Notes: generated from the sequence alone by a model not told the origin. Shown: positions 34,799 to 47,400, counted from the stretch's first letter. The stretch: 64,000 nucleotides of DNA from Halomonas sp. Bachu 37 (GCF_039691755.1 NZ_CP137552.1:3100001-3164000), one strand, 5' to 3'. Made by a program: numbers and translations.

Positions 34799-34990
34799 TC
34801 AGTCACCTGCCTTCTCGTTGAGCACAGTCTTCACGCGGGCGATGTCCCGACGGACCTGCTTGAGCAGATGGCTCTGGCTCAGTTGGCCGGTGGCCTTCTG
34901 CATGCGCAGGTTGAACTGCTCGCGGAGGAGTTCGAGGAGCTGTTCTTGCAACTCGCCGACTGACTTTTCACGAATTTCGTTGGCTTTCAT
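34799..34990 (-). CDS. rpmC: 50S ribosomal protein L29
   Basis: 63 residues starting [20 protein letters not shown]. Small helical hairpin near the exit tunnel, where SRP and trigger factor dock. ATG 34990 shares its first base with the rplP stop (ATGA-type coupling), which decides the start over the GTG at 34993. Confidence 0.96.
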   Translation of the reverse strand: MKANEIREKSVGELQEQLLELLREQFNLRMQKATGQLSQSHLLKQVRRDIARVKTVLNEKAGD

Positions 34991-35403
34991 CACATCACCG
35001 TCCGTTTCGCAAAGGTGGTGGATATGGGCATCTTCTGGGCGGCAAGCTCGAACGCTTCACGCGCCAGTTCTTCCGACACACCTTCAATCTCATACAGGAC
35101 CCGACCCGGCTGGATCTGGGCTACCCAGTACTCGACCGAACCTTTACCCTTACCCATACGAACTTCGAGTGGCTTCTTGGAAATCGGCTTGTCGGGGAAG
35201 ACGCGGATCCAGATCTTGCCGCCACGCTTGACGTGACGTGTGATCGCACGACGGCCGGCTTCGATCTGGCGCGCAGTGATGCGGCCGCGACCGGTTGCCT
35301 TGAGACCGTATTCCCCGAAGCTGATCTTGCTTCCGCGATGCGCCAGGCCACGGTTGCGGCCTTTCATCATCTTGCGGAATTTCATGCGCTTGGGCTGTAA
35401 CAT
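34990..35403 (-). CDS. rplP: 50S ribosomal protein L16
   Basis: 137 residues: [20 protein letters not shown] and [20 protein letters not shown]. Organises the A-site tRNA region on the 50S subunit. The Arg of the [20 protein letters not shown] segment that is hydroxylated by YcfD in E. coli is conserved. S10 operon between rpsC and rpmC. Confidence 0.98.
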   Translation of the reverse strand: MLQPKRMKFRKMMKGRNRGLAHRGSKISFGEYGLKATGRGRITARQIEAGRRAITRHVKRGGKIWIRVFPDKPISKKPLEVRMGKGKGSVEYWVAQIQPGRVLYEIEGVSEELAREAFELAAQKMPISTTFAKRTVM

Positions 35404-35418
35404 CGACTCGCTCTCCCC

Positions 35419-36120
35419 TTACCTGGAACCTTTCTTCTTGGGCGCGTTGCCGGCAGGCTGTTGCTTCGCCCTGGCACGTACTTCCTCGATACCGCCGAGG
35501 ATTTCACCCTTGAAGATCCACACTTTGACGCCGATGACGCCGTAGGTGGTGTGAGCTTCGTAAGTGGCGTAGTCGATATCCGCACGCAACGTGTGCAGCG
35601 GAACGCGACCTTCGCGGTACCATTCGGTACGTGCGATTTCAGCACCACCCAGACGACCGGACAGCTGAATCTTGATGCCGCCAGCGCCAAGACGCATGGC
35701 GTTCTGTACCGCGCGCTTCATGGCGCGACGGAACATCACGCGACGCTCGAGCTGACCCGCCACGTTGGCAGCGACCAGCTTGGCATCGAGTTCCGGCTTG
35801 CGAACTTCTTCGATGTTGACGTGCACCGGCACACCCATCATCTGGGTGAGGTCACGACGCAGCTTGTCGACATCTTCGCCTTTCTTGCCAATCACGATGC
35901 CCGGACGGGCGGTGTGAATGGTGATACGGGCGTTGTTGGCCGGACGCTCGATATGAATGCGGCTCACGGAAGCGTTCTTGAGACGCTCTTCCAGGAAGCT
36001 ACGCACTGCGAGATCGTTGTTGAGCTTGTCGGCATAGGCGCCGCGCTCGGCATACCAGACGGAAGCATGGTCTTTGACGATGCCCAGTCGGATGCCCGTT
36101 GGATGTACTTTTTGACCCAT
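35419..36120 (-). CDS. rpsC: 30S ribosomal protein S3
   Basis: 233 residues: [22 protein letters not shown]-type RNA-binding domain with the [15 protein letters not shown] loop, and the S3 C-terminal domain ([20 protein letters not shown]). Forms the mRNA entry channel and helicase with S4 and S5. Between rplV and rplP. Confidence 0.98.
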   Translation of the reverse strand: MGQKVHPTGIRLGIVKDHASVWYAERGAYADKLNNDLAVRSFLEERLKNASVSRIHIERPANNARITIHTARPGIVIGKKGEDVDKLRRDLTQMMGVPVHVNIEEVRKPELDAKLVAANVAGQLERRVMFRRAMKRAVQNAMRLGAGGIKIQLSGRLGGAEIARTEWYREGRVPLHTLRADIDYATYEAHTTYGVIGVKVWIFKGEILGGIEEVRARAKQQPAGNAPKKKGSR

Positions 36121-36131
36121 CTGGTCGACTC

Positions 36132-36464
36132 CTACTTCTCGGCTACCTTGACGGTGATGTGGCAGGTGCGCTTCAGAATGCGATCCGCACGGCCCTTGGC
36201 GCGCGGACGGATGCGCTTGAGCGTCATGCCCTCATCGACGCAGATGGTCGAGACACGCAGCTCGTCGATATCCATGCCGTTGTTTTCTTCCGCGTTTGCA
36301 ATGGCGGACTGAAGCACTTTCTTGACCAAATGGGCAGCCTTCTTCGGGGAGAAGGTCAGCAGGTCGAGTGCCTCGGCGACCGGTTTACCGCGCACCTGGT
36401 CAGCCACCAAACGGGCCTTCTGGGCGGATAAACGAGCGCCACGCAGCTTAGCTGTGACTTCCAT
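36132..36464 (-). CDS. rplV: 50S ribosomal protein L22
   Basis: 110 residues: [20 protein letters not shown] start and the extended hairpin ending [20 protein letters not shown], which lines the exit tunnel and is involved in macrolide resistance and nascent-chain stalling. Sequence looks wild type. 11 bases before rpsC. Confidence 0.98.
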   Translation of the reverse strand: MEVTAKLRGARLSAQKARLVADQVRGKPVAEALDLLTFSPKKAAHLVKKVLQSAIANAEENNGMDIDELRVSTICVDEGMTLKRIRPRAKGRADRILKRTCHITVKVAEK

Positions 36465-36482
36465 CTCTCAATCCTCTTTGGC

Positions 36483-36758
36483 TTACCGTTTGGCTTTCTT
36501 GTCCGCCGCATGGCCGCGATAAGTGCGGGTAGCAGCGAATTCGCCCAGCTTGTGGCCAACCATTTCCTCGGAGACATGCACCGGGACATGTTGGCGACCG
36601 TTATGGACCGCAATGGTGAGACCCACCATGTTCGGCAGAATCATCGAACGACGCGACCAGGTCTTGATCGGTTTGCGGTCGTTCTTCTCCACTGCAGCCT
36701 CAACCTTCTTCAAAAGATGCAGGTCAATGAAGGGACCTTTCTTTAGTGAACGTGGCAC
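36483..36758 (-). CDS. rpsS: 30S ribosomal protein S19
   Basis: 91 residues: [20 protein letters not shown] and C-terminal [20 protein letters not shown]. Head protein contacting the A site and bridge B1a. Between rplB and rplV. Confidence 0.98.
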   Translation of the reverse strand: MPRSLKKGPFIDLHLLKKVEAAVEKNDRKPIKTWSRRSMILPNMVGLTIAVHNGRQHVPVHVSEEMVGHKLGEFAATRTYRGHAADKKAKR

Positions 36759-36791
36759 AGCCGTTACCTCTTAATGTCTTGGCAATTTAGA

Positions 36792-37622
36792 TCAACGCGT
36801 CTTGTTACGGCGACGAACGATCAGCTTGTCGGTGCGCTTGTTCTTGCGTGTCTTGTAACCCTTGGTCGGGACACCCCACGGGGTAACCGGGTTACGACCA
36901 CCACTGGTGCGGCCTTCACCACCACCGTGCGGGTGATCCACCGGGTTCATCGCGACACCGCGAACTGTCGGACGTACGCCTCTCCAGCGCTTCGCACCGG
37001 CCTTGCCAAGTTGACGCAGGCTGTGCTCGGAGTTGCTCACTTCACCCAGGGTCGCGCGACATTCCGCCAGGATCTTGCGCATTTCGCCGGAACGAAGACG
37101 CAAGGTGGCGTAGTTGCCTTCACGCGCTACCAGCTGAGCACTGGTGCCGGCACTACGAGCGATCTGTGCGCCTTTACCCGGCTTGAGTTCGATGCAGTGC
37201 ACCGTGGAACCCAGCGGGATGTTGCGCAGCGGCAATGCATTGCCTTTCTTGATCGCCGCATTGACACCGGATTCCAGCGTGTCGCCGGCTTTCACACCTT
37301 TCGGTGCGATGATGTAACGACGCTCGCCATCGGCATACTTCAGCAGCGCGATGTGTGCACTACGGTTGGGGTCGTATTCCAGGCGCTCGACGATGGCGGG
37401 AATGCCATCCTTGGTGCGCTTGAAATCGATCAGCCGGTAATGCTGGCGATGACCACCGCCGACGTGGCGGGTGGTGATGCGGCCGTTGTTGTTACGTCCA
37501 CCAGACTTGGACTGCTTTTCAAGTAGCGGTGCATACGCACGGCCCTTGTACAGCTCCTCGCCTACGATCTTGACGACGTGGCGACGACCGGCGGATGTGG
37601 GTTTGGTCTTGACGATTGCCAT
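36792..37622 (-). CDS. rplB: 50S ribosomal protein L2
   Basis: 276 residues: [20 protein letters not shown] and the highly conserved [20 protein letters not shown] near the peptidyl transferase centre, containing the functionally important His. S10 operon between rplW and rpsS. Confidence 0.98.
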   Translation of the reverse strand: MAIVKTKPTSAGRRHVVKIVGEELYKGRAYAPLLEKQSKSGGRNNNGRITTRHVGGGHRQHYRLIDFKRTKDGIPAIVERLEYDPNRSAHIALLKYADGERRYIIAPKGVKAGDTLESGVNAAIKKGNALPLRNIPLGSTVHCIELKPGKGAQIARSAGTSAQLVAREGNYATLRLRSGEMRKILAECRATLGEVSNSEHSLRQLGKAGAKRWRGVRPTVRGVAMNPVDHPHGGGEGRTSGGRNPVTPWGVPTKGYKTRKNKRTDKLIVRRRNKTR

Positions 37623-37639
37623 TATCCGTACTCCTGCCC

Positions 37640-37936
37640 TTATTCGGCGCCAGAGAAGTCTTCGAGCGTTTCGCCCGCGGCCAGGGTCACATACGCCTTG
37701 CGGTAACCCTTGCGTTGGCCGATGCCGTTTGCAGTACGCTTGGTCTTGCCCTTGACGTTCAATACCTGAACGCCACCGACCTTCTTGCCGAACAGTTGCT
37801 CAACGGCTTTCTTGATCTCGGGCTTGGTGGCATCAGTTGCCACCTTGAAAACGTACTGGTTACGCTCGGCGGCCATCGCGGCCTTTTCGGTCACGTGCGG
37901 TCCAAGCAGAACCTTGAATACGCGTTCCTGGTTCAT
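37640..37936 (-). CDS. rplW: 50S ribosomal protein L23
   Basis: 98 residues: [20 protein letters not shown] and [20 protein letters not shown]. Docking site for trigger factor and SRP at the tunnel exit. Overlaps the end of rplD by four bases (ATGA). Confidence 0.98.
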   Translation of the reverse strand: MNQERVFKVLLGPHVTEKAAMAAERNQYVFKVATDATKPEIKKAVEQLFGKKVGGVQVLNVKGKTKRTANGIGQRKGYRKAYVTLAAGETLEDFSGAE

Positions 37937-38538
37937 GCCAGCTTCTCCTCGAATTTACGCAGGGCGGAGACGGTGACCAGGACCTTGTCAAAGGCGACCA
38001 GGCTCACCGGGTCAGCTGCCGCGACGTCCACCACATCGACGTGGGGAAGGTTGCGTGCGGCCAGATAGAGCTTCTCGTCGATTTCTTCGGTGACGATCAG
38101 AACCTTTTCCAGGTTCAACTCTTTCAGCTTGGCAGCGACCTGCTTGGTCTTGGGCGCTTCGACATTGAACTCGTCGATGGCGACCAAACGCTCCTGACGC
38201 ACCAGCTCGGAAAGGATCGAGCGCATCGCTGCGCGGTACATCTTGCGATTCACTTTCTGGGAGTGATCCTGCGGACGCGCCGCGAAGGTCACGCCACCGC
38301 TGCGCCACAGCGGAGAGCGGATGGTACCGGCACGCGCACGGCCAGTGCCTTTCTGACGCCACGGTTTCTTACCACCACCACGGACATCGGAACGATTCTT
38401 CTGAGCACGCGTCCCCTGGCGACCACCGGCCAAATAGGCGGTAACAACCTGGTGAACCAGCGCCTCATTGAAGTCTTTGCCAAAAGTGGCGTCGGCTACT
38501 TCAACGGTACCCGCGCCTGCAGCAAGATTCAGATTCAT
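37933..38538 (-). CDS. rplD: 50S ribosomal protein L4
   Basis: 201 residues: [40 protein letters not shown] (tunnel loop), and a globular rRNA-binding part. In E. coli it also represses the S10 operon through a long mRNA leader; here the leader before rpsJ is short, so that loop may not exist in the same form. Confidence 0.98.
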   Translation of the reverse strand: MNLNLAAGAGTVEVADATFGKDFNEALVHQVVTAYLAGGRQGTRAQKNRSDVRGGGKKPWRQKGTGRARAGTIRSPLWRSGGVTFAARPQDHSQKVNRKMYRAAMRSILSELVRQERLVAIDEFNVEAPKTKQVAAKLKELNLEKVLIVTEEIDEKLYLAARNLPHVDVVDVAAADPVSLVAFDKVLVTVSALRKFEEKLA

Positions 38539-38553
38539 TGGTAATTATCCCCT

Positions 38554-39192
38554 TCAGCCAGCTTTCACGGCGCTGCGCACGATGACGTCACTACCGGTTG
38601 CACCCGGTACGGCGCCCTTGATCAGCAGCAGATTGCGCTCGGCGTCGACACGGACGATTTCGAGGCTTTGCACGGTGCAGCGGACGTTGCCCATCTGACC
38701 GGCCATCTTCTTGCCCTTGAAAACGCGACCCGGGGTTTGACACATACCGATAGAACCCGGCGCACGGTGCGACAGGGAGTTACCATGGGTATTGTCCTGG
38801 GTACGGAAGTTCCAGCGCTTAACAGCGCCCTGGAAACCTTTACCCTTGGAGGTACCGGTCACATCAACCATCTGACCAGCTTCGAAGAGGGATACGGTGA
38901 ATTCGCCACCCACCTCTGGAGTTTCGTCGCCTTCAGTCAGGCGGAATTCCATCAGTGAACGACCAGCCTCCACACCCGCCTTGGCAAAAACGCCTGCCCG
39001 GGCTTTGGTTAGGTGCTTGGCTTTGCGGGAGCCAGTTGTAACCTGAACCGCTGCGTAGCCATCGGACTCGACGGACTTCACGCAAGTGATGCGGTTAGGC
39101 TCAACTTCAATAACGGTTACGGGCACGGATGCGCCGTCTTCGGTAAAGACGCGGGTCATCCCGGCCTTTGTACCGACCAAACCGATAGTCAT
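38554..39192 (-). CDS. rplC: 50S ribosomal protein L3
   Basis: 212 residues from ATG 39192 ([20 protein letters not shown]). The extended arm near the peptidyl transferase centre ([20 protein letters not shown]) includes the Gln that PrmB methylates in E. coli. A frame extension to 39225 lacks family support. GGAG-like site upstream. Follows rpsJ after a 171-base gap, longer than usual. Confidence 0.97.
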   Translation of the reverse strand: MTIGLVGTKAGMTRVFTEDGASVPVTVIEVEPNRITCVKSVESDGYAAVQVTTGSRKAKHLTKARAGVFAKAGVEAGRSLMEFRLTEGDETPEVGGEFTVSLFEAGQMVDVTGTSKGKGFQGAVKRWNFRTQDNTHGNSLSHRAPGSIGMCQTPGRVFKGKKMAGQMGNVRCTVQSLEIVRVDAERNLLLIKGAVPGATGSDVIVRSAVKAG

Positions 39193-39363
39193 TCTCAGTT
39201 CTCCTATAGTGTACGGGGCTATCACCCGCTATGGCTGCCCTTTCCAGAGCATTCCACTAGCACATTGTATGACGCCATCTCGGCGTGGCGGCTGCTGCTT
39301 GGTGTCTAGCACTTGAGAACAGGCACTTGAAACCAGGCGCTGGGCCGCGAGTGTCTAGTGTTA

Positions 39364-39675
39364 TCAGTCGAGCTTGATTTGCACGTCTACGCCAGCGGCG
39401 AGGTCGAGCTTCATCAATGCGTCAACGGTTTTCTCAGTGGGTTCGACGATGTCGAGCACACGCTTGTGGGTACGAATCTCATACTGATCACGCGCATCTT
39501 TATTGACGTGCGGTGAAATCAGGATGGTGTAACGCTCGCGATTGGTCGGCAGCGGAATCGGACCACGAACCTGGGCGCCAGTACGCTTAGCGGTTTCAAC
39601 GATCTCCGCTGTGGACTGATCGATCAGGCGATGGTCGAATGCTTTCAACCGAATGCGAATCTTTTGGTTCTGCAT
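39364..39675 (-). CDS. rpsJ: 30S ribosomal protein S10
   Basis: 103 residues: [20 protein letters not shown] and [20 protein letters not shown]. Also acts as NusE in antitermination with NusB. First gene of the S10 operon, behind a consensus promoter at 39740-39768. Confidence 0.98.
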   Translation of the reverse strand: MQNQKIRIRLKAFDHRLIDQSTAEIVETAKRTGAQVRGPIPLPTNRERYTILISPHVNKDARDQYEIRTHKRVLDIVEPTEKTVDALMKLDLAAGVDVQIKLD

Positions 39676-39739
39676 TTGCCCTAAACTCCAATGGATGTCG
39701 ACGGCGCGAGCCGTCTACCCACGCATTCAAAGGATGCGC

Positions 39740-39768
39740 ATTATAGGCACGCCGGCTGCCAGTGTCAA
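39740..39768 (-). promoter_or_regulatory. consensus sigma-70 promoter of the S10 operon
   Basis: On the minus strand TTGACA (39768-39763), a 17-base spacer and TATAAT (39745-39740): both hexamers perfect. Start of transcription would be about 39733, leaving a leader of only about 58 bases before rpsJ. Confidence 0.9.
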
Positions 39769-39789
39769 ACACTTGCTACCGGTGCGCAG

Positions 39790-39813
39790 AAAAGGGGGCT
39801 CTTGCGAGCCCCC
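39790..39813 (-). terminator. tuf terminator
   Basis: GGGGGCTC (39794-39801), loop TTGC, GAGCCCCC (39806-39813); a T-run follows on the minus strand. It separates the str operon (ending with tuf) from the S10 promoter 22 bases further on. Confidence 0.92.
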
Positions 39814-39834
39814 TTGATCATTCCAGATGCTAAC

Positions 39835-41028
39835 TTACTGGACGATCTTGGCCACAACACCGGCGCCGACGGTACGACCGCCTTCGCGAATGGCGAAGCG
39901 CAGGCCGTCGTCCATGGCGATCGGAGCGATCAGCGTCACAACCATCTTGACGTTGTCGCCCGGCATGACCATTTCAACGCCTTCCGGCAGTTCACAAGTA
40001 CCGGTCACGTCGGTGGTACGGAAGTAGAACTGCGGACGGTAGCCCTTGAAGAACGGCGTATGACGACCACCCTCTTCCTTGGACAGAACGTAGACTTCGG
40101 CTTCGAAAACGGTGTGCGGGTTGATGGTGCCCGGCTTGGCCAGAACCTGACCACGCTCGACGTCATCACGCTTGGTACCACGCAGCAGCGCACCAACGTT
40201 CTCGCCGGCACGACCTTCGTCGAGCAGCTTGCGGAACATTTCGACACCGGTAACGGTGGTCTTGGTGGTGTCGCGGATACCCACGATTTCGACTTCTTCA
40301 CCCGCCTTGACGATACCGCGCTCAACACGACCGGTTACCACGGTACCGCGGCCGGAGATGGAGAACACGTCTTCGATCGGCATCAGGAACGGCTGGTCGA
40401 TGGCACGCTCGGGCTCAGGGATATAGTCGTCCAGGGCCTTGATCAGGTTGGCAACGGCGGTAGTACCCATGCCATTGTCATCTTTGCCTTCCAGCGCCAT
40501 CAGCGCGGAACCGGTGATGATCGGAGTGTCGTCACCCGGGAAGTCGTACTGGTCGAGAAGTTCACGAACTTCCATTTCGACCAGTTCGAGCAACTCTTCG
40601 TCATCGACCATGTCAGCCTTGTTCAGGAACACGACGATGTACGGTACGCCAACCTGGCGAGACAGCAGGATGTGCTCGCGAGTCTGCGGCATCGGGCCGT
40701 CAGCAGCAGAACAAACCAGGATAGCGCCGTCCATCTGCGCCGCGCCGGTGATCATGTTCTTGACGTAATCGGCGTGTCCCGGGCAGTCGACGTGTGCGTA
40801 GTGACGCGTCTCTGACTGGTATTCGACGTGAGAGGTGGCGATAGTGATACCGCGCTCACGCTCTTCCGGGGCGTTATCGATAGCGTCGAACTCGCTCCAG
40901 CTACCACCGAATACTTCGGCGGAAACACGAGTCAGGGCCGCTGTCAGGGTCGTTTTACCGTGGTCAACGTGACCGATGGTACCGACGTTGACGTGCGGTT
41001 TGGAACGTTCAAATTTTTCCTTAGCCAC
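39835..41028 (-). CDS. tuf: elongation factor Tu
   Basis: 397 residues. GTPase that brings aminoacyl-tRNA to the ribosome. [11 protein letters not shown] (P-loop), [12 protein letters not shown] (switch II), NKADMVDD (G4) and the C-terminal beta barrels are all present. Slightly longer than E. coli EF-Tu (394) because of acidic insertions. Last gene of the str operon; apparently the only tuf copy in this window (see tRNA-Thr/tRNA-Trp gap). Confidence 0.98.
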   Translation of the reverse strand: MAKEKFERSKPHVNVGTIGHVDHGKTTLTAALTRVSAEVFGGSWSEFDAIDNAPEERERGITIATSHVEYQSETRHYAHVDCPGHADYVKNMITGAAQMDGAILVCSAADGPMPQTREHILLSRQVGVPYIVVFLNKADMVDDEELLELVEMEVRELLDQYDFPGDDTPIITGSALMALEGKDDNGMGTTAVANLIKALDDYIPEPERAIDQPFLMPIEDVFSISGRGTVVTGRVERGIVKAGEEVEIVGIRDTTKTTVTGVEMFRKLLDEGRAGENVGALLRGTKRDDVERGQVLAKPGTINPHTVFEAEVYVLSKEEGGRHTPFFKGYRPQFYFRTTDVTGTCELPEGVEMVMPGDNVKMVVTLIAPIAMDDGLRFAIREGGRTVGAGVVAKIVQ

Positions 41029-41057
41029 TGCTATAACCTCTTTACGTTAGCTAACGG

Positions 41058-43181
41058 TTAACCGTTTTGGTTGATGACGGCTTCTACGACGCTGGAGGGC
41101 GCCTCGTCGTACTTCGCGAACTCCATGGAGTAGCTCGCACGGCCCTGGGTCTGAGAACGCAGATCGGTTGCGTAACCGAACATTTCACCCAGCGGCACCG
41201 TTGCGCGGATGATCTTGCCCGAAGACGAGTCATCCATACCCTGCACCAGACCGCGACGACGGTTCAGGTCACCCATGACGTCACCCATGAAATCCTCGGG
41301 AGTCACGACCTCGACCTTCATCACCGGTTCCAGCAGCACGGCCTTGGCCTTCCTGGCGCCTTCCTTGACTGCCATGGAAGAAGCAATCTTGAACGCGGTC
41401 TCGTTGGAGTCCACGTCATGGTAGGAACCATCAAACAGCGTGACCTTGACGTCGATCATCGGGTAACCGGCGATGACACCGTTTTTCAGCTGCTCGTAGG
41501 CACCTTTCTCGACCGCCGGGATGTATTCCTTGGGAACCACACCGCCAACGATCTCGGAAACGAATTTGAAGAAGATTTCGTCCTCTCCTTCGCCCTTCTC
41601 TTCCGCAGTCAATGGCTCGATACGCATGACGACGTGGCCGTACTGACCGCGACCGCCCGACTGGCGCACGAACTTGCCTTCCTGCTCGACACTGCCGCGA
41701 ATGGTTTCGCGATAGGCGACCTGAGGCTTACCGATATTGGCTTCCACCTTGAACTCGCGACGCATGCGGTCAACAAGAATATCCAGGTGCAGCTCACCCA
41801 TACCGGAGATGATGGTCTGGCCGGTCTCTTCGTCGGTCTTGACCTGGAAAGAGGGGTCTTCCTGGGCCAGCTTGCCCAGTGCCACGCCCATCTTTTCCTG
41901 GTCGGCCTTGGATTTCGGCTCGACGGCAACGGAGATGACCGGATCCGGGAACTCCATGCGCTCGAGAACGATCTTGTTATCGATATCGCACAGGGTGTCG
42001 CCGGTGGTGACGTCTTTCAAGCCGATACAGGCCGCGATGTCACCCGCCAGAACTTCCTTGATCTCTTCACGCGAGTTGGCATGCATCTGAACGATACGAC
42101 CCACACGCTCCTTCTTCTGCTTGACCGAGTTGTAGACACCGTCGCCGGATTTCAGAACGCCGGAGTAGACACGGATGAAGGTCAACGTACCGACGAAGGG
42201 GTCGGTCGCGATCTTGAACGCCAGCGCCGAGAACGGAGCGCTGTCGTCAGCTTCACGCGTATCGATGGTGCCGTCCTTGTCGTCCAGCTCACCTTCGATG
42301 GCCTTGACTTCGGTCGGGGACGGCATGTACTCGATGACACCGTCAAGCACCGCCTGAACACCCTTGTTCTTGAACGCGGAACCGCAGGTGACCAGCACGA
42401 TCTCGTTGGCCAGGGTGCGCGAGCGCAGGCCGGCCTTGATCTCTTCGGTGGTCAGCTCGCCGCCTTCCAGGTACTTGTCCATCAGCTCTTCGGAGCCTTC
42501 GGCAGCCGCTTCGATCATCTCTTCGCGGTACTTCTCGGCGGTTTCCTGCAGCTCGGCCGGGATATCGACGAGGTCGTACTTCATGCCCAGGCTTTCCTCA
42601 TCCCACAGGATAGCCTTCATCTCAATCAGATCGATAACGCCCTTGAAATCCTCTTCTGTGCCCCAGTTGATCTGGATCGGCACAGCGTTGGCACCCAGGC
42701 GCTCCTTCAACTGGTCGACGACCATGAAGAAGTCGGCACCGGTACGGTCCATCTTGTTGACGAAGACCATGCGCGGCACTTCGTACTTTGTGGCCTGGCG
42801 CCATACGGTTTCGGTCTGCGGTTGAACGCCGGAAGAGCCGCACAGTACAACGACCGCGCCATCGAGTACGCGCAAGGAACGCTCGACTTCGATGGTGAAA
42901 TCAACGTGCCCCGGAGTATCGATGATATTGATACGGTGCTCATCGAACTGGTGGTTCATCCCTTTCCAGAAGGTAGTAACAGCAGCCGAGGTGATAGTAA
43001 TACCACGCTCCTGCTCCTGCTCCATCCAGTCAGTGGTAGAGGCGCCTTCGTGGGTCTCGCCCAGCTTATGGTTGAGGCCGGTGTAGAACAGCACCCGCTC
43101 GGTCGTCGTGGTCTTGCCAGCGTCGACGTGGGCAACGATCCCGATATTGCGATAACGGTTAAGTGGTGTCTTGCGTGCCAC
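41058..43181 (-). CDS. fusA: elongation factor G
   Basis: 707 residues. Translocase GTPase: [20 protein letters not shown] (P-loop), [29 protein letters not shown], domain IV and V collinear with E. coli EF-G. The start is GTG at 43181 ([15 protein letters not shown], read as Met), with GGGAG 8 bases upstream; the frame extends further to 43268 but without family match. Between rpsG and tuf. Confidence 0.96.
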   Translation of the reverse strand: MARKTPLNRYRNIGIVAHVDAGKTTTTERVLFYTGLNHKLGETHEGASTTDWMEQEQERGITITSAAVTTFWKGMNHQFDEHRINIIDTPGHVDFTIEVERSLRVLDGAVVVLCGSSGVQPQTETVWRQATKYEVPRMVFVNKMDRTGADFFMVVDQLKERLGANAVPIQINWGTEEDFKGVIDLIEMKAILWDEESLGMKYDLVDIPAELQETAEKYREEMIEAAAEGSEELMDKYLEGGELTTEEIKAGLRSRTLANEIVLVTCGSAFKNKGVQAVLDGVIEYMPSPTEVKAIEGELDDKDGTIDTREADDSAPFSALAFKIATDPFVGTLTFIRVYSGVLKSGDGVYNSVKQKKERVGRIVQMHANSREEIKEVLAGDIAACIGLKDVTTGDTLCDIDNKIVLERMEFPDPVISVAVEPKSKADQEKMGVALGKLAQEDPSFQVKTDEETGQTIISGMGELHLDILVDRMRREFKVEANIGKPQVAYRETIRGSVEQEGKFVRQSGGRGQYGHVVMRIEPLTAEEKGEGEDEIFFKFVSEIVGGVVPKEYIPAVEKGAYEQLKNGVIAGYPMIDVKVTLFDGSYHDVDSNETAFKIASSMAVKEGARKAKAVLLEPVMKVEVVTPEDFMGDVMGDLNRRRGLVQGMDDSSSGKIIRATVPLGEMFGYATDLRSQTQGRASYSMEFAKYDEAPSSVVEAVINQNG

Positions 43182-43279
43182 GGTGAAACTCCCGTTGGTT
43201 AACGATGCGTTGTGAAGCGATACGTCCGTGCCGCTCGCGATAGTCGACAATGACCTGGCGAGCGGCATTCAACGCGAGC

Positions 43280-43750
43280 TTAGAAGCGGTAGTGCGAGAA
43301 GGCCTTGTTGGCTTCTGCCATACGGTGCACGTCTTCACGCTTCTTGACAGCGGAGCCCTTGCCTTCGGCGGCATCCAGCATTTCACCCGCCATACGCTGC
43401 ACCATGGTCTTTTCACCGCGACGACGCGCCGCATCCACCAGCCAACGCATGGCCAGTGCCTGACGGCGTGAGGGGCGAACTTCAACCGGCACCTGATAGG
43501 TCGCACCACCGACGCGGCGCGACTTGACTTCGACCATCGGCTGGATGGCTTCCAGCGCCTTGTCAAAGATCTCCAGCGGGTCTTCCTTACTGCGCTCGGC
43601 AACCTTGTCCAACGCACCATAGACGATGCGCTCAGCTACGGACTTCTTGCCGCTGACCATCAGGTGGTTCATGAACTTCGCCAGGCGCTCACTTCCGAAC
43701 TTGGGATCCGGCAGGATTTCGCGTTTGGCTACAACTCTTCTTCTAGGCAT
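43280..43750 (-). CDS. rpsG: 30S ribosomal protein S7
   Basis: 156 residues: [20 protein letters not shown] and [40 protein letters not shown]. Head assembly protein; in E. coli it represses the str operon by binding the rpsL-rpsG spacer. Here that spacer is 155 bases, long enough for such a structure. Confidence 0.98.
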   Translation of the reverse strand: MPRRRVVAKREILPDPKFGSERLAKFMNHLMVSGKKSVAERIVYGALDKVAERSKEDPLEIFDKALEAIQPMVEVKSRRVGGATYQVPVEVRPSRRQALAMRWLVDAARRRGEKTMVQRMAGEMLDAAEGKGSAVKKREDVHRMAEANKAFSHYRF

Positions 43751-43905
43751 GATAAGCCCTCAATTAAGGATCCTTCAGGTAAACCCGGGACGCTCGAAGC
43801 CTTCCGCCTCCGCCCGACCTTACTCTTATCAGACCGTCATCTATTCAATATCGTATCGATACAGCACGAGACATCAGGGCAGGCGCAAGCCTACCGGGCC
43901 CATAC

Positions 43906-44280
43906 TCAAGACTTCGGACGCTTGGTACCGTACTTGGAACGGCCCTGCTTACGATTCTGTACGCCGGAAGTATCAAGGGCGCCGCGGACGGTGTGATAAC
44001 GCACACCCGGCAAATCCTTCACACGACCGCCGCGAATCAACACGACAGAGTGTTCCTGCAAGTTGTGACCTTCACCACCAATGTAGGAAGACACCTCGAA
44101 ACCGTTGGTCAGGCGCACACGGCAGACCTTACGCAGGGCCGAGTTCGGCTTCTTGGGGGTAGTGGTGTAGACGCGGGTGCAAACACCGCGCTTCTGCGGG
44201 CAGGCCTGCAACGCCGGCACGTCACTCTTGGTGACGGGGCGTTTGCGCGGCTTGCGCACGAGCTGATTGATTGTTGCCAT
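43906..44280 (-). CDS. rpsL: 30S ribosomal protein S12
   Basis: 124 residues from ATG 44280 ([20 protein letters not shown]). Decoding-centre protein. The residues where streptomycin resistance arises are wild type: Lys in [11 protein letters not shown] and Lys in [17 protein letters not shown]. First gene of the str operon, behind the promoter at 44359-44388. Confidence 0.98.
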   Translation of the reverse strand: MATINQLVRKPRKRPVTKSDVPALQACPQKRGVCTRVYTTTPKKPNSALRKVCRVRLTNGFEVSSYIGGEGHNLQEHSVVLIRGGRVKDLPGVRYHTVRGALDTSGVQNRKQGRSKYGTKRPKS

Positions 44281-44358
44281 GGTGTGTAGCTGACTCCAAT
44301 GGTTGCCTTGGCCTTTCAGCGGCTGCGGGCGCACCCGCCCCACTGTTAAAGGCTGCGC

Positions 44359-44388
44359 ATTCTAATGGTTGATACTGCTGGCCGTCAA
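44359..44388 (-). promoter_or_regulatory. str operon promoter
   Basis: Minus strand: TTGACG (44388-44383), 18-base spacer, TAGAAT (44364-44359), followed by a GC-rich discriminator GCGC, as expected for a stringently controlled promoter. About 79 bases before the rpsL start. Confidence 0.75.
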
Positions 44389-44393
44389 GCGTT

Positions 44394-44414
44394 GCCGGCA
44401 CGTTATGTGCCGAC
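44394..44414 (-). terminator. weak hairpin after rpoC
   Basis: GCCGGCAC / GTGCCGAC imperfect stem with a 5-base loop, 31 bases after the rpoC stop. There is no good T-run on the minus strand. It may act as a pause or mRNA end; read-through into the str operon seems possible. Confidence 0.4.
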
Positions 44415-44444
44415 AGCGCCTTCCAGCAGATCGGGTTGCGTTGT

Positions 44445-47400
44445 TTAGAGGTCTTCCTCTTCGGAATCCAGCGCTGTCAGCTGGGCTCCCAACTCCTGTT
44501 CCACCTCGGTGGCCGAGGGGCTGAACAGGCGTTCCGCGTCTTCGCGCTTGCGGCGACGCTCGGCGTGGTGAGTCAGGCCGGTACCGGCCGGGATCAGACG
44601 TCCCACCACCACGTTTTCCTTCAGGCCACGCAGATAATCGCGCTTGCCGGTCACCGCTGCCTCGGTCAGTACACGAGTCGTTTCCTGGAACGACGCCGCG
44701 GAAATGAACGATTCGGTGGCCAGGCTGGCCTTGGTGATACCCAGCAGCAGGCGAGTGTACTTGGCCGGGAACTTGTCTTCCTTTTCCAGGCGCGCGTTCT
44801 GCTCGAGCACCCGCACCAATTCCGCTTGGTCGCCGGTGATGAAATCGGAATCGCCGGCGTCGCTGATCTCCACCTTGCGCAGCATCTGACGCACGATCAC
44901 TTCGATGTGCTTGTCGTTGATGCCCACACCCTGGAGGCGATAGACCTCCTGGACTTCGGCGGTGATGTACTTGGCCAGTTCCGCCACGCCCAGCAGACGC
45001 AGGATGTCGTGGGGATTGCTCGGGCCGTCGGAGATCACTTCGCCCTTCTCGACGCTTTCCCCTTCGAACACCGCGATCTGGCGCCACTTGGGAATCAATG
45101 CCTCGAACGGATCGCCACCGCCTTCCGGCGTGATGGTCAGGCGACGCTTGCCCTTGGTCTCTTTACCGAAGCTCACCACACCGCTGATTTCAGCGAGAAT
45201 GGCCGACTCCTTCGGCTTACGCGCCTCGAACAGGTCGGCAACCCGCGGCAGACCACCGGTGATGTCCTTGTTGCCCGACGCTTCGACCGGAATACGGGCG
45301 ACGACTTCACCGACACCGATGGTCGCGCCATTATCCGCCGAGACGATCGCCTTGCCCGGCAGCAGGTACTGAACCGGGGTGTTGGCGCCGGAGACGGAAA
45401 CGTATTCGCCTGCTTCATCCTGCAACATGATCATCGGGCGCTTGTCGCGGCCGGCCATCGGCCGTGCGGCGGACTCGATGACCTCGATGGACGACAGGCC
45501 GGTCATTTCGTCGACGCTGCGGTGCATGGTGACACCTTCGTCGAGGTCGACATACTGCGCCTTGCCTTCCACTTCCGCGATGATCGGGTGGGTGTGCGGA
45601 TCCCACTTGGCCACCATGGTGCCCGCATCGACCGTCTCGCCATCGCGTACGGAAAGCTCGGCACCGTAGGGCAGCTTGTAGTACTCGCGCTCACGGCCGT
45701 GTTCGTCGGCAACGGCCAGGGCGCTCGAACGCGATACCACGACCAGCTTGCCGTCGCCACGCTCGACGTACTTGATGTTGTGCAGACGCACCTTGCCACC
45801 ATGCTTGACCTGAACGCTGTCTACGGCGGAGGAGCGCGAAGCGGCACCACCGATGTGGAACGTCCGCATGGTCAGCTGGGTACCCGGCTCACCGATCGAC
45901 TGTGCGGCGATGACACCGACCGACTCGCCGATGTTGACCTGATGACCACGGGCCAGGTCGCGGCCGTAACAGCTGGCGCAGACACCGTGGGGCGTTTCAC
46001 AGGTGATCGTCGAGCGCACGATGATTTCGTCGACACCCATGGTGTCGAGTTCGGCGCACCACTTCTCGTCGAGCAGCGTTCCCCGGGGGATCAACACGTC
46101 GTCGTTCGACGGATCGATGACATCCTGAGCGACCACACGCCCCAGCACGCGCTGCGACAGTGGCACGATGATATCGCCACCCTCGATGATCGGGTGCAGG
46201 GTCAGGCCGTTTTCGGTGCCACAGTCGATCTCGGTGATGACCAGATCCTGGGCCACGTCGACCAGGCGACGAGTCAGGTAACCGGAGTTGGCCGTCTTCA
46301 GGGCCGTGTCCGCCAGACCTTTACGTGCGCCGTGGGTCGAGATGAAGTACTGCAGTACGTTCAAGCCTTCGCGGAAGTTGGCGACGATCGGCGTCTCGAT
46401 GATCGAGCCGTCCGGCTTGGCCATCAGGCCGCGCATACCGGCGAGCTGGCGGATCTGGGCGGCCGAACCACGGGCGCCGGAGTCGGCCATGATGAAGACG
46501 CTGTTGAACGAGTCCTGCTCGACTTCGTTACCGTCACGGTCGATCACGGTCTCCTTGGAGATGCCCGTCATCATCGCCTTGGCCACCTTATCGTTGGCCT
46601 TGGACCAGATATCGATGACCTTGTTGTACTTCTCGCCCGCCGTTACCAGGCCAGAAGAGAACTGGTCTTCGATCTCCTTGACCTCGGCTTCCGCCGCGTC
46701 GACGATTTCGGTCTTGGCGTCGGGGATGACGAAGTCATTGACACCGATGGAGGCGCCCGACCAGGTCGCCAGACGGAAACCGGTGTACATCAGCTGGTCG
46801 GCGAAGATGACGGTCGGCTTGAGGCCGGCACGACGATAGACTTCGTTGATCAGCTTGGAAATCGCCTTCTTCTTCATCGGCTGGTCGATCAGCTCGAAGG
46901 GGACGCCTTCGGGCAGGATGCGGAACAGCAGCGCACGCCCGACGGTGGTGTCGTAGACACGGCGGTGCTGGCTGCGCTCACCGGTCTCTTCGTCGACATC
47001 CACTTCGTCCAGGCGCACCTTGACCCGGGCATGCAACGACGCGCTCTGGGTACCGAAGGCGCGCTCCACCTCGTTGAGGTCGGAGAACACCATGCCCTCG
47101 CCCTTGGCGTTGATCTTTTCGCGGGTCATGTAGTACAGACCCAGTACCACGTCCTGCGACGGCACGATGATCGGCTCGCCGTTGGCTGGCGACAGCACGT
47201 TGTTGGTCGCCATCATCAAGGCGCGCGCTTCGAGCTGGGCTTCCAGGGTCAGCGGTACGTGGACCGCCATCTGGTCGCCGTCGAAGTCAGCGTTGTAGGC
47301 GGCACATACCAAGGGGTGCAGCTGAATCGCCTTGCCTTCGATCAACAGCGGCTCGAACGCCTGGATGCCCAGACGGTGCAGAGTCGGCGCGCGGTTGAGG

